64,000 bases of DNA from Planctomycetaceae bacterium (lineage in GTDB: Bacteria > Planctomycetota > Planctomycetia > Planctomycetales > Planctomycetaceae). Where the stretch lies: NCBI GenBank assembly GCA_020638955.1, contig JACKHO010000004.1:1-64000 (forward strand). Reading direction: 5' to 3'. Position numbers and translations under genes: made by a program. This document shows, one piece after another, positions 46,955-54,825 of the stretch. The notes under the pieces are model-generated. The model did no database searches. It was not told where the DNA came from and was given only the letters and a program-made list of their open reading frames with translations. Position 1 is the first letter of the stretch. Each line of letters opens with the position of its first letter.

Positions 46955-47338
46955 ATGAGTCGTGTTTTGTTTCAATTCGCTGCTGGTCAGGCCTGGGGAA
47001 TACTCGCGGTTGCGGTCGCGCTCAGCCTTGGCATGGTGTCCTCCAGCACTGCCAAAGAAGTCCCGAATCCGGTGGGATCATATACGCTAATTACAAATCA
47101 GGTTTATGACCGGGGCGACCAAACTGGCCTCAAGGCTGGATCTGTGACCGTTCGCTGGTATCCAGCCAGTGGCACATTGCTGTTCGATTCTGTGGAAGAA
47201 GTCAACGGCTGGATTGCCGACGTAAAACAGAGCGGCGGAACCAGTGGTGGTAACCGGGTGGTGGTTGTCTTCGATCAACCAGAACTTGGCGGCAGCGTCA
47301 AATTCATGATGGAGCCCGGCAAACTGGATATCAGATAG
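46955..47338 (+). CDS. Small secreted protein, unknown
   Basis: A 127-residue protein with a signal peptide (GILAVAVALSLGMVSSSTAK, residues 15-34) and a mature part of beta-strand character (GSYTLITNQVYDRGDQTGL, then KAGSVTVRWYPASGTLLFDS). It contains no recognised domain, cysteines, or membrane segment after the leader. The AGGAGA site eight bases before the ATG at 46955 supports this start over the in-frame ATG at 46763. It is flanked by two related hairpin elements, one before the gene and one after it. I do not recognise the family; a periplasmic location is the only supported inference. Confidence 0.62.
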   Translation: MSRVLFQFAAGQAWGILAVAVALSLGMVSSSTAKEVPNPVGSYTLITNQVYDRGDQTGLKAGSVTVRWYPASGTLLFDSVEEVNGWIADVKQSGGTSGGNRVVVVFDQPELGGSVKFMMEPGKLDIR

Positions 47339-47452
47339 TTTCCAGCCAACGCAGCACTCGGCTGAAGGAACTCTCCAAACCCATGGTGATGACGGCCCAT
47401 GTGGTCAGTGTGTGTGACACATTTGCCGCTCTCGCCCCTCTTCAGCCACCCC

Positions 47453-47492
47453 GGCGGACGCCATCACTCAATCGCAGTGGTGGCGCTTCGCC
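47453..47492 (+). terminator. Hairpin element, copy 2 (terminator-like)
   Basis: CGCCATCACT facing AGTGGTGGCG (7-base loop) is enclosed by GGCG/CGCC and followed by CTTTT on the plus strand. It follows the small secreted-protein gene and so is plausibly its terminator. It shares architecture and sequence with copy 1 at 46804-46848. Confidence 0.6.
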
Positions 47493-47526
47493 CTTTTGGA
47501 ACATTTGAAGGCCTTGGCGGCTTCCT

Positions 47527-47928
47527 CTAACCCCGATAAGTCGCCCACGATCTTGGCGTTTCCCACAGCGAAACTTCAACAACTGGGAAGCCACATTCCT
47601 GGGCGCGGTTGTAGATGAGGCGGGCGATGGTTTCGGCGGTGGGGTTACTGTCGATGAGGAACATCGGTTCGCCGGACTCGCGGAGCATGGGGACGACCGG
47701 GTCGTCGTGGCAGAGAATCATGCGGTGGTCGAGTTCTTCTTCGATCCACGTTTTCAGATGAACTTTGATGTCGGTGAAGTCGACCAGCATGCCCCGTTCA
47801 TCGAGCCCTTCCCCTTCCAGCACAATGACCGCCCGTGCATTGTGGCCATGTAAATGCCGACACTTACCGGAGTAGTTCAGCAGCCGGTGGCCGTAACAGA
47901 ATTCAATTTCCTGAGAAACGCGAAACAC
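47527..47928 (-). CDS. queD: 6-carboxytetrahydropterin synthase / PTPS family
   Basis: QueD/PTPS family enzyme; QueD makes 6-carboxy-5,6,7,8-tetrahydropterin from dihydroneopterin triphosphate on the route to queuosine. The 133-residue length fits. The zinc-ligand His residues and catalytic Cys are visible as FCYGHRL (first His), then KCRHLHGHNARAVI (Cys plus HGH). Other family segments are DERGMLVDFTDIKVHLKTWIEEELDHRM and a C-terminal glutamate in VSLWETP. Pterin or folate-side functions are alternatives within the family. No queC/queE/queF gene is adjacent. A hairpin element lies between it and the convergent secreted-protein gene. Confidence 0.86.
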   Translation of the reverse strand: MFRVSQEIEFCYGHRLLNYSGKCRHLHGHNARAVIVLEGEGLDERGMLVDFTDIKVHLKTWIEEELDHRMILCHDDPVVPMLRESGEPMFLIDSNPTAETIARLIYNRAQECGFPVVEVSLWETPRSWATYRG

Positions 47929-48065
47929 GGGGAGTTCCGATGTGGGCTAAGATGTCTTGACGAAGGAAAACTCTTCGCGGCGGGTTGAGATGGTTGAATG
48001 TGGCTGCGCCACGGTTGAGATAGTTGAGACTGGTGCGAAAAGGTCGCCCCAAAGACACCGTCCCC

Positions 48066-49094
48066 TTACTCGCCTGGAGTGGTGAGCGATTCGTCGGCGT
48101 CGGCATCGGCTTTGGTGTACAGCTTGGTTTCCAGCAGCACGTGGGACTCGAATGCTTCGCCGTTAAAGTACTTCGCAATGTTCTCGGCAGTCATTTTTCC
48201 CATGACTTCAGGGAACTGGATGGGATCAGCGTAAATCTTGCCTTCCTTGATGGCGACTTTCCCTTCGTGTTGACCATCGAAGCCAATGAGGGTGACCTGA
48301 TCGGCTTTCTTGCTCTGGTCGAGTGCCTGCCAGGCTCCCAAGGCCGAGGGATCGTTGATCGCGAAAATGCCGCGAATGTTGGGATGCTGCTGCAGCGAGT
48401 CGTTCGTCGCCTTAAAGCCGGGATCACGCAAACCACCGCAAGGAAGTTCCGCCACGATTTTGATTTTGCTGCCCTCTTCAACAGTGTCGTTGTGGTCATC
48501 GACGACTTGCTTGAATCCGTTGACACGTAGTACGCACGAGTTCTTTTCCGGAAGCGCGAGAATGAGCACCTCTCCTCCTTCTGACCCCAGTGCTTCAACC
48601 ATGGCCTGACCGGCGAGTTGTCCACCCTGGAAGTTGTCGGTGCCGACGTGACCCGCGATTTCGATGCCCTCGGCCTCACATTCGAGGTCACAGGTGAAGA
48701 CTGGAATACCAGCCTCGTTCGCCTTTTTGATGACATCGCCAATCGCAATTCGGTCGACCGGGTTCAGCACAATGGCGGAGACGCCTTGTGCAATGTAGTT
48801 GTCAATATGCTTGGCCTGGTTTTCGAGTTTGTCGTCGGCGTCGTTCACGAGGACGGTGTAGCCCTTAGCTTCGGCTTCCTTCGTCAGTTCGTCGGCGATA
48901 ATTGCGAAGAACGGATTCTTCAATGTCATCGCGGAGTAACCAATGGTGCCTCGCGCACCGGCTTCACCGCCAGTTGTCTCTGTTTCCGTGTCGGTCGCTG
49001 GTTGTACAACTTCCAAATCATCGCCACCGCCGCAACCAATTGCGAACGTGACGAGTCCGAGTCCCAGAGCGAGCAGCAAACGACGTGCAATCAT
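48066..49094 (-). CDS. Sugar ABC transporter substrate-binding lipoprotein
   Basis: RbsB-type periplasmic binding protein, anchored as a lipoprotein. The N-terminus MIARRLLLALGLGLVTFAIGCGGG has a lipobox near residue 20 (FAIG-C). The mature protein (about 320 residues) contains the Peripla_BP_4 pattern: GYSAMTLKNPFFAIIADELTKEAE, then DNYIAQGVSAIVLNPVDRI, VGTDNFQGGQLAGQAMVEAL, IRGIFAINDPSALGAWQALDQ and QVTLIGFDGQHEGKVAIKEG. The ligand is probably a pentose or hexose such as ribose. The ORF extends to 49199, but the ATG at 49094 begins the lipoprotein signal and has AGGGA six bases upstream. No ABC permease or ATPase gene is adjacent, so it is an orphan binding protein. Confidence 0.88.
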   Translation of the reverse strand: MIARRLLLALGLGLVTFAIGCGGGDDLEVVQPATDTETETTGGEAGARGTIGYSAMTLKNPFFAIIADELTKEAEAKGYTVLVNDADDKLENQAKHIDNYIAQGVSAIVLNPVDRIAIGDVIKKANEAGIPVFTCDLECEAEGIEIAGHVGTDNFQGGQLAGQAMVEALGSEGGEVLILALPEKNSCVLRVNGFKQVVDDHNDTVEEGSKIKIVAELPCGGLRDPGFKATNDSLQQHPNIRGIFAINDPSALGAWQALDQSKKADQVTLIGFDGQHEGKVAIKEGKIYADPIQFPEVMGKMTAENIAKYFNGEAFESHVLLETKLYTKADADADESLTTPGE

Positions 49095-49211
49095 GTGAAT
49101 CCCTGCCAAAAACATTTGAGTGACGACCCATCGTGACCGCCGACACCCCCATCGTACGCGATTGGTCGTCCAGAGCAACCGACGGCGCCAGATTCGCAAG
49201 GTCCGATTGAC

Positions 49212-50460
49212 TCACGCAGGGTCGCGCACGGTCATGCCCTTAGGGACAACAGTAATGCCAGAGGGGGTCACGGTAAGACGTCGGGCCCGATCAAACTCAG
49301 GGTCATAGCCAATTCGAGTGTCGTCCGGAATTGTTGCAAATTTGTCAACAATGGTGCGGCGAATTGAGGCGTTTCGACCGACGTTGACACCCTCAAAGAA
49401 GATACTTTCCTCCGCCTTCGTGTAACTTCGGAAGCGACAGTTCTGAGACACAATGCAGCGATTGACCTCTGCGCCGCTAAGAATGGTTCCGCCGCACACA
49501 ATGCTGTCGAGCGCGTGACCAACACGCGGCGGCTTGCTTTCAGCGTCGGCAAATACGAATTTTGGCGGTGGAAGCTGTGGCTGGTAGCTGTAAATGGGCC
49601 ATGTCTTGTCGTACATGTTGAGTTTCGGCTCAACTTCGATGAGATCCATGTTCGCTTCAAAGAATGCGTCGATGGTGCCGACGTCGCGCCAGTAGGGGGA
49701 ATCGGCCGAGTTTCGGTCCTCAAACGGATACGCCATGACTCGATGCGTTTTGATGAGTTGCGGAATGAGGTCTTTCCCGAAATCGTGCGAAGAGCTCGAT
49801 TTCACGGCATCATCACACAGCATTCCCAACAGAAGTTTTGTCCGGAACACATAAATCCCCATCGAGGCAAGACATAGCTCGGCGTTGCCGGGCATGGGGA
49901 ATGGTTGATCGGGCTTTTCTTCAAACCGTTTGACGTGGCGCTCGTCGTCGATTTCCATGACGCCGAATCGCCGCCCTTCATCCAATGGCACGGGAATGCA
50001 GCCAATTGTGCAGTCGGCACCGCTTTGAACATGCTGCCGCACCATGGGGGCGTAATTCATTTTGTAAATGTGGTCGCCCGCCAGAATGAGCATGTGCTCA
50101 GATTCCCGCTGCTCCAGCGTGTAAATGTTTTGGTAGACGGCATCGGCCGTTCCGGAAAACCACTGCTCGCCAATTCGCTGTTCAGGATGCAGCACTTCGA
50201 CAAACTCGCCCAGTTCCCGCGACAAATGACTCCAAGCCTTGCCGACGTGCCGCGTGAGACTGGCCGCCTTGTACTGGGAAATGACGTAAATCCTTCGCAG
50301 GCCGCTGTTGATGGCGTTTGACAACGGAAAATCGATAATGCGAAAAATACCCCCCGAAGGGAACAGCGGGCTTGGCTCGCTCGCTCGTCAGCGGGGAAAG
50401 TCGCGTTCCCTGCCCCCCAGCCAGAATCAGGGTCAACGTATTTCGGATCGCCGCATCCAT
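49212..50460 (-). CDS. glgC: Glucose-1-phosphate adenylyltransferase, apparent frameshift
   Basis: ADP-glucose pyrophosphorylase, the regulated first step of glycogen synthesis. The N-terminal nucleotide-binding motif LILAGGQGTRLSPLT and ERAKPAVPFGGYF are read in one frame from the ATG at 50460. The rest, NAINSGLRRIYVISQYKA to the C-terminus (left-handed beta-helix, NRCIVSQNCRF), is in the next frame. The shift falls at a run of six C (six G on the coding strand) at 50350-50355. Removing one G restores PFGGIFRIIDFPLSNAINSG and a 415-residue protein, the normal length. Alternatives are a sequencing error, a real mutation, or transcriptional slippage at the G-run. The gene otherwise looks intact, with no other disruption. 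Confidence 0.85.
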
Positions 50461-50612
50461 GACATATGTCCATGCGTTTCAAATTGAGGAACAGAATCTG
50501 TACTCTCCGCTGGCACACTCGTCTTGATAACGAGTTTTGCCAACGACGTAAACAGATCAAACCTGGCTGATTCGTTTTTGCGGTCAGCTGGGCTCAGTGA
50601 GTAGCATCAGGC

Positions 50613-52286
50613 GTGCCGCAGAGAGATGTTCTGCGACAAATGAATTCAAAATCAATGGAAAGTAATCGGATGTCAGTGGAAGATGGCGGCCCAGGTCAGC
50701 AAGTTGTGCGGTTTCAAAACGAGCCGCTCACCGATTTCAGCCGCGCCGAAAATCGTGCCGCCATGGAAATGGCGCTCAAAGAAGTGCGTATGGGATTCGG
50801 GGGCGACTATCCGCTCATCATCAATGGAAAGCTGGTGGAAACACGCTCGCGAATTACCTCGCGAAATCCCTCCAAGCCAAAGGAGATCATTGGCACGATT
50901 TCATGTGCGACGGCCGATCATGTCGACAGTGCCGTCGAGGCCGCGCGGCGCGCCTGGGAACAATGGCGCAAGGTGCCAGTCGACCATCGTGCCGAATACT
51001 TGCATTTGATCGCCGACGGCATGCGCAGCCGCCGCTTCGAGTTGGCCGCCTGGATGGTGTTCGAGTGTGGCAAGCCCTGGGAAGAAGCGGACGGCGACGT
51101 CGCCGAGGCCGTTGACTTCTGCATGTATTACGCGGCCTGCATTCGTGAACTGACCAAGTCACTGCACTGTGATTTTCTCGGCGAAGAGAACAGCGTGTGG
51201 TATCGCTCACGCGGTGTGGCGGCTGTCATTGCACCGTGGAATTTCCCGCTGGCCATTCTCACTGGCATGACTGTTGCCGCCCTCGTCACGGGGAACACTG
51301 TGGTCATGAAGCCAGCCGAGCAGTCGTCGGTGGTGGCGGCCATTCTCATGGACATCATCCAGGAAGCAGGCCTGCCCAATGGTGCGGTCAACTACCTGCC
51401 TGGAATTGGTTCCGAGGTCGGCCCCCCACTCGTTGGTCATCGAGGAGTCAATTTGATCGCCTTTACGGGCTCACGCGAGGTGGGACTGGAAATTAATCGC
51501 CGCGCGGCGGAGTCGGTATCGGACGAGTTTGGCGTCAAGAGAGTCATCGCGGAAATGGGTGGGAAGAACGCCATTATCGTCGATGAAGATGCCGACCTCG
51601 ACGAAGCCATCCAGGGAATTCTGAAGAGTGCCTTCGGCTACGCGGGCCAGAAGTGTTCCGCCTGCTCCCGTGTGATTGTGCTGAAGTCTGTCGAAGAGGC
51701 CTTGTTGCAGCGACTGAAAGCCGCAACCGAAAGTCTCAAAGTCGGCCCGGCAGAGAATCCCGCAGTCGATTTGGGGCCGGTCATTGACGAAGACTCCATC
51801 GAACGCATTCGAGATTACATCGCCATTGGCAATGAGGAAGCCACCCCACTGGTTGCTGTGGAACCGGACAGCAATGGAGACAAGGGCTACTTCGTTGGTC
51901 CGCACATTTTCACGGGGGTAGACCCGGAATCGCGTCTGGCGATTCACGAAATCTTTGGTCCCGTACTGTGCGTGTTGACGGCCCGCAACCTGGATCATGC
52001 CTTCACATTGGCAAACGAAACCGACTACGCGCTCACCGGCGGGGTCTACAGTCGCTCACCTGTGACACTGCAGCGCGCCCGCGAAGAGTTTCTGGTTGGG
52101 AACCTGTATCTCAACCGTGGCATTACGGGGGCGATCGTCCAGCGACAACCATTTGGAGGATTTGCCTTCTCAGGAATTGGAACGAAAGCCGGCGGCCCCG
52201 ATTACCTGCTACAGTTTCTCCTCCCCGTGACCGTCACAGAAAACACGTCGCGGCGGGGCTTTGCACCAGCAACGAAAGAGTCCTGA
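50613..52286 (+). CDS. pruA: L-glutamate gamma-semialdehyde dehydrogenase
   Basis: NAD-dependent aldehyde dehydrogenase oxidising L-glutamate gamma-semialdehyde to glutamate in proline (and arginine) catabolism. The family length (about 530-557 residues) and signatures fit 1-pyrroline-5-carboxylate dehydrogenase: cofactor motif VIAPWNFPLAILTGMTVAAL, EMGGKNAIIVDEDADLD with the general base Glu, GYAGQKCSACSRV with the catalytic Cys, and EIFGPVLCVLTARN near the end. The start is uncertain: ATGs at 50613, 50640, 50655 and 50670 are all possible because the N-terminal 30 residues are poorly conserved. No proline dehydrogenase is adjacent. It is transcribed divergently from glgC. Confidence 0.85.
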   Translation: MPQRDVLRQMNSKSMESNRMSVEDGGPGQQVVRFQNEPLTDFSRAENRAAMEMALKEVRMGFGGDYPLIINGKLVETRSRITSRNPSKPKEIIGTISCATADHVDSAVEAARRAWEQWRKVPVDHRAEYLHLIADGMRSRRFELAAWMVFECGKPWEEADGDVAEAVDFCMYYAACIRELTKSLHCDFLGEENSVWYRSRGVAAVIAPWNFPLAILTGMTVAALVTGNTVVMKPAEQSSVVAAILMDIIQEAGLPNGAVNYLPGIGSEVGPPLVGHRGVNLIAFTGSREVGLEINRRAAESVSDEFGVKRVIAEMGGKNAIIVDEDADLDEAIQGILKSAFGYAGQKCSACSRVIVLKSVEEALLQRLKAATESLKVGPAENPAVDLGPVIDEDSIERIRDYIAIGNEEATPLVAVEPDSNGDKGYFVGPHIFTGVDPESRLAIHEIFGPVLCVLTARNLDHAFTLANETDYALTGGVYSRSPVTLQRAREEFLVGNLYLNRGITGAIVQRQPFGGFAFSGIGTKAGGPDYLLQFLLPVTVTENTSRRGFAPATKES

Positions 52287-52327
52287 GAACCGACCGGTCG
52301 GCGCACGTTTCACCTGTTGATAACACC

Positions 52328-52867
52328 ATGTCTCGAATTTTTCTTACGCTCGCGATTTTCAGCAACGTGTTGCTGGCCTGCACAGCCTTTCTGGGGTGGA
52401 GCATTGAAGACGCTGCGTCGCTCTCCGACGCAGCTCGGAACCAGGTCGGTACGCATATGCTCATCGCCCTGGCCGCCGCGATTATTGCCCTGCTGGTGCA
52501 TGCGGTTGTTCTCACATACTTCATGGGGACAGGCCGCTGGATTGAAGAAACCAGCGCCGCCTACAGCTTGGCGGAAAACGCTCGCCGTGAGAACATCCAA
52601 TTGAAGTACCGAGTCATCCCCGGACTCGTCACGTGCCTGTTATTGATTATCGTGACCGGCGCCTTTGGAGCCATCTCCGACCCCGCGTCTAACGCGTCGA
52701 TGAAAAATTCGGCAGCCATCCATTCCCTGCTCGCGATTACAACTCTGCTTGCCAACGTGTTTGTCAGCTTCCAGGAATGGGGCCACATCAACCGCAACAC
52801 GCAAATCGTTGACGACATCATTGCGGAAGTGCGCCGTATCCGAACGGAAAAGGGACTGGAGAATTAG
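52328..52867 (+). CDS. Membrane protein, unknown function
   Basis: A 179-residue protein with four predicted membrane segments: residues 1-22 (IFLTLAIFSNVLLACTAFLG), 44-68 (MLIALAAAIIALLVHAVVLT), about 98-118 (VIPGLVTCLLLIIVTGAFGA) and about 132-150 (IHSLLAITTLLANVFVSF). The short charged C-terminus (DDIIAEVRRIRTEKGLEN) probably faces the cytoplasm. I do not recognise a named domain, though the layout is common in planctomycete hypothetical proteins. It begins 41 bases after pruA on the same strand, which suggests co-transcription. The ORF frame is open from 51968, but the ATG at 52328 begins the first membrane helix. Confidence 0.7.
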   Translation: MSRIFLTLAIFSNVLLACTAFLGWSIEDAASLSDAARNQVGTHMLIALAAAIIALLVHAVVLTYFMGTGRWIEETSAAYSLAENARRENIQLKYRVIPGLVTCLLLIIVTGAFGAISDPASNASMKNSAAIHSLLAITTLLANVFVSFQEWGHINRNTQIVDDIIAEVRRIRTEKGLEN

Positions 52868-53221
52868 TGTTTAGGCCAGCGCGATAGTCAAAAGTTGTCA
52901 CCGGTCATCGAGTTGATGGTCGCTGGCTCACGACTTTTCGAGTTGGAACTTGTCGCTCGTCGACGCTTGCCCGCCACGCATTGGTCGTAAATCGTCTAAG
53001 CCCGCATGATACTTTCATAGTCGTTCAGCGTCTCAATTCGTTTTGACCACCCTTCACACTTTGCTCGCGTCTTTAACGCAATAGCCGAAGTGAGGCCAAT
53101 TTCCTGCATGGCCGAATTCAACAGAAACAACCGCCCTCAAGCGACTTGCCACAGACAGAGCACCAAACTATCCTGCCCCGATCAGAGGCGAAAGCCCCTG
53201 ACAGGATCAACGTGATCCGCT
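52868..53221. other. Intergenic region before tRNA-Pro
   Basis: About 350 bases between the membrane protein gene and the tRNA. No gene, repeat or RNA is visible. The tRNA promoter should lie near its 3' end. Confidence 0.45.
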
Positions 53222-53295
<74 letters not shown>

Positions 53296-53368
53296 TTTGC
53301 CGAAAGGCGTTTTGCACAAAGAGATTGCGACAGTTGCTCATTTCGGCAGCTGTCGCTTTTTTCGTTTC

Positions 53369-53392
53369 GGAGATACCTTTGGAGATACCTTT
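53369..53392. repeat. Perfect 12-bp tandem repeat GGAGATACCTTT
   Basis: Two adjacent identical copies (53369-53380 and 53381-53392). Each contains GATACC, the half-site seen as an inverted pair upstream of the repressor gene at 54.7 kb. The position, 75 bases after the tRNA, fits arm-type binding sites of an integrase or operators of the repressor. Confidence 0.6.
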
Positions 53393-53571
53393 TGGGCGAC
53401 GGACGGTACGAAATCGGCGCTGTTGAACAACTGTTTTTCAAGTCGGCTCGCGACCGTGTTCGTCTCTCCGAAGACCCGTACTGTAGGATTCTATTCCCCA
53501 GGCAATGTCCATCGTACGAGGCGCGGGTCCTGTGACGTTGGCGAATCAACCAGGCATTCGGAACCAGGCCC

Positions 53572-53799
53572 ATGAACTGCGACGAGTCTTCCAGTATTCC
53601 TGACTGGATTATTGAGCATCCAGCATCCGCCGCAGTGTTTGAGGAATTTGGACTCGATACCAGCTGCGGCGGAAAATCACTGCGGTACGTCTGCCGCTCG
53701 ACAGACGTTGACCTCAACAATGTGCTTGCACGTCTCCACGAAGTTGTTGAAGCAGATTCGGTCGCCAGCTACGACCATGATTACCGAGAGCATGAGTAG
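53572..53799 (+). CDS. ScdA_N/DUF542-type small protein
   Basis: Stand-alone DUF542 (ScdA N-terminal) domain of 75 residues: IPDWIIEHPASAAVFEEFGL followed by DTSCGGKSLRYVCRSTDVDL and NNVLARLHEVV. This domain forms the N-terminus of Ric/ScdA iron-sulfur repair proteins, where the single Cys is conserved; the di-iron hemerythrin part is absent here. It is cytoplasmic. Stand-alone versions with a one-Cys CGGKS motif occur in planctomycetes, where their role is unknown. A good Shine-Dalgarno sequence is absent. Confidence 0.68.
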   Translation: MNCDESSSIPDWIIEHPASAAVFEEFGLDTSCGGKSLRYVCRSTDVDLNNVLARLHEVVEADSVASYDHDYREHE

Positions 53800-53926
53800 G
53801 GTAATCGCTGCAATGACGCTTTTGGCCTGCCTGCGGGTTCTTCCTAAGCAATTGCGATCGCCATTGAGTGAAACCGCCAATTCGCGCTCTTCGCTGGCAA
53901 TGACTGGTCATTTGCAGTGGACTGGG

Positions 53927-54709
53927 TTACAGGTTTCGTATCAGCTCGATCGCTATGCCGACAATGTTGTCGATGTCGACGGCCTCCTCAGCGAATTGTT
54001 TCTCTGCTGGTTTGTCCTCGGGAGGGTCGAGTTGAATCGACCGGAGGCGCTTCCCGTCGATTTTCTTGTCGAGGTAGCTTTTGAGCTTTGCGTTCGAGCA
54101 AGTCTGGATTGTCCAGGTGTTTGAGGAATCGTCATGTGACATCCAAACCCGTCGCAACGTGATGGTCTGTCCACTCAAGGATTTGGTAACAACGACACAG
54201 AGTTTTCCATTCAAGGCCTGCAGGTTTGTCCGCAACCTTTCGATAGATGTTTCGATTACAATCAAATCATCTGCTCTCATTTGTTCGGACGGATTACTAA
54301 AGGCCGGTTCACAAACACGGGCGTGTACGGTGTAAAGAGATGAGCGGAAAATTGCTGGTGAGACGGCCACTTTATTGCTTGTGAGCTGATCAATCCGTTT
54401 TCTCGGATGACTATCGAGAAGGGCGCACGCAACCGGCACTAGAGTCTTAGTTACCCGGTCAATTGCTTCTTGGGCTTCAAGTGTGGCGATCAATTCATCG
54501 CGGTTTACATTTTCAAGTTTAGCGATGCGTTCAAGCAAGTCGCGGCCTGGTTGCTGCTTTCCATTTAGGATTCGAGAAATGACTGGCTGGGCACAACCAA
54601 CGAGTCGGGCAAATCCTCGCTGGTTACCAGCTGATGTCGATTCAACAAGTTCAGCGACTTTTTGAGCACTCACGGACAGCTGGAGTTTGCCTGTCTTTCT
54701 TCTTGCCAT
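53927..54709 (-). CDS. XRE-type repressor, phage CI-like
   Basis: Predicted DNA-binding regulator of 260 residues. An N-terminal HTH of the XRE/Cro type covers residues 10-70 (AELVESTSAGNQRGFARLVG, then AQPVISRILNGKQQPGRDLLERIA). A C-terminal region (about 120-255) has MRADDLIVIETSIERLRTNL and a beta-rich part that may be a peptidase-like or dimerisation domain; I cannot identify the Ser/Lys dyad of LexA/S24. The ATG at 54709 follows AAGGAG by five to six bases. The frame is open further upstream across the operator-like sites, but starting there would place the repressor's own operators inside its coding region. It is divergent from the helicase gene. Confidence 0.75.
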   Translation of the reverse strand: MARRKTGKLQLSVSAQKVAELVESTSAGNQRGFARLVGCAQPVISRILNGKQQPGRDLLERIAKLENVNRDELIATLEAQEAIDRVTKTLVPVACALLDSHPRKRIDQLTSNKVAVSPAIFRSSLYTVHARVCEPAFSNPSEQMRADDLIVIETSIERLRTNLQALNGKLCVVVTKSLSGQTITLRRVWMSHDDSSNTWTIQTCSNAKLKSYLDKKIDGKRLRSIQLDPPEDKPAEKQFAEEAVDIDNIVGIAIELIRNL

Positions 54710-54730
54710 GCCTGACTCCTTGACTTCAGG

Positions 54731-54797
54731 GATACCCATTGATACCTTAATAGAGTATCACTCTGACTAGGGATGGTCAAGCGATTGTACAGATACC
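54731..54797. promoter_or_regulatory. GATAC operator-like cluster
   Basis: Direct GATACC half-sites occur at 54731-54736, 54741-54746 and 54792-54797. The middle one is part of a dyad GATAC(9 bases)GTATC (54741-54759). The cluster lies between the repressor start and the helicase start, as expected for an operator controlling both divergent promoters. The same GATACC core recurs in the tandem repeat after the tRNA. Confidence 0.6.
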
Positions 54798-54825
54798 ACG
54801 ACATCGCAATTCAGGAATCATCCCA

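Noticed and set aside
53369..53392. A CRISPR-like array
   Set aside because: Only two adjacent copies of 12 bp without spacers; this is a tandem repeat. I saw no CRISPR array elsewhere in the window.
53612..54124. A 170-codon plus-strand frame after the ScdA_N-type gene
   Set aside because: It overlaps the ScdA_N-type gene in another frame and then the repressor gene antisense, and has no domain.
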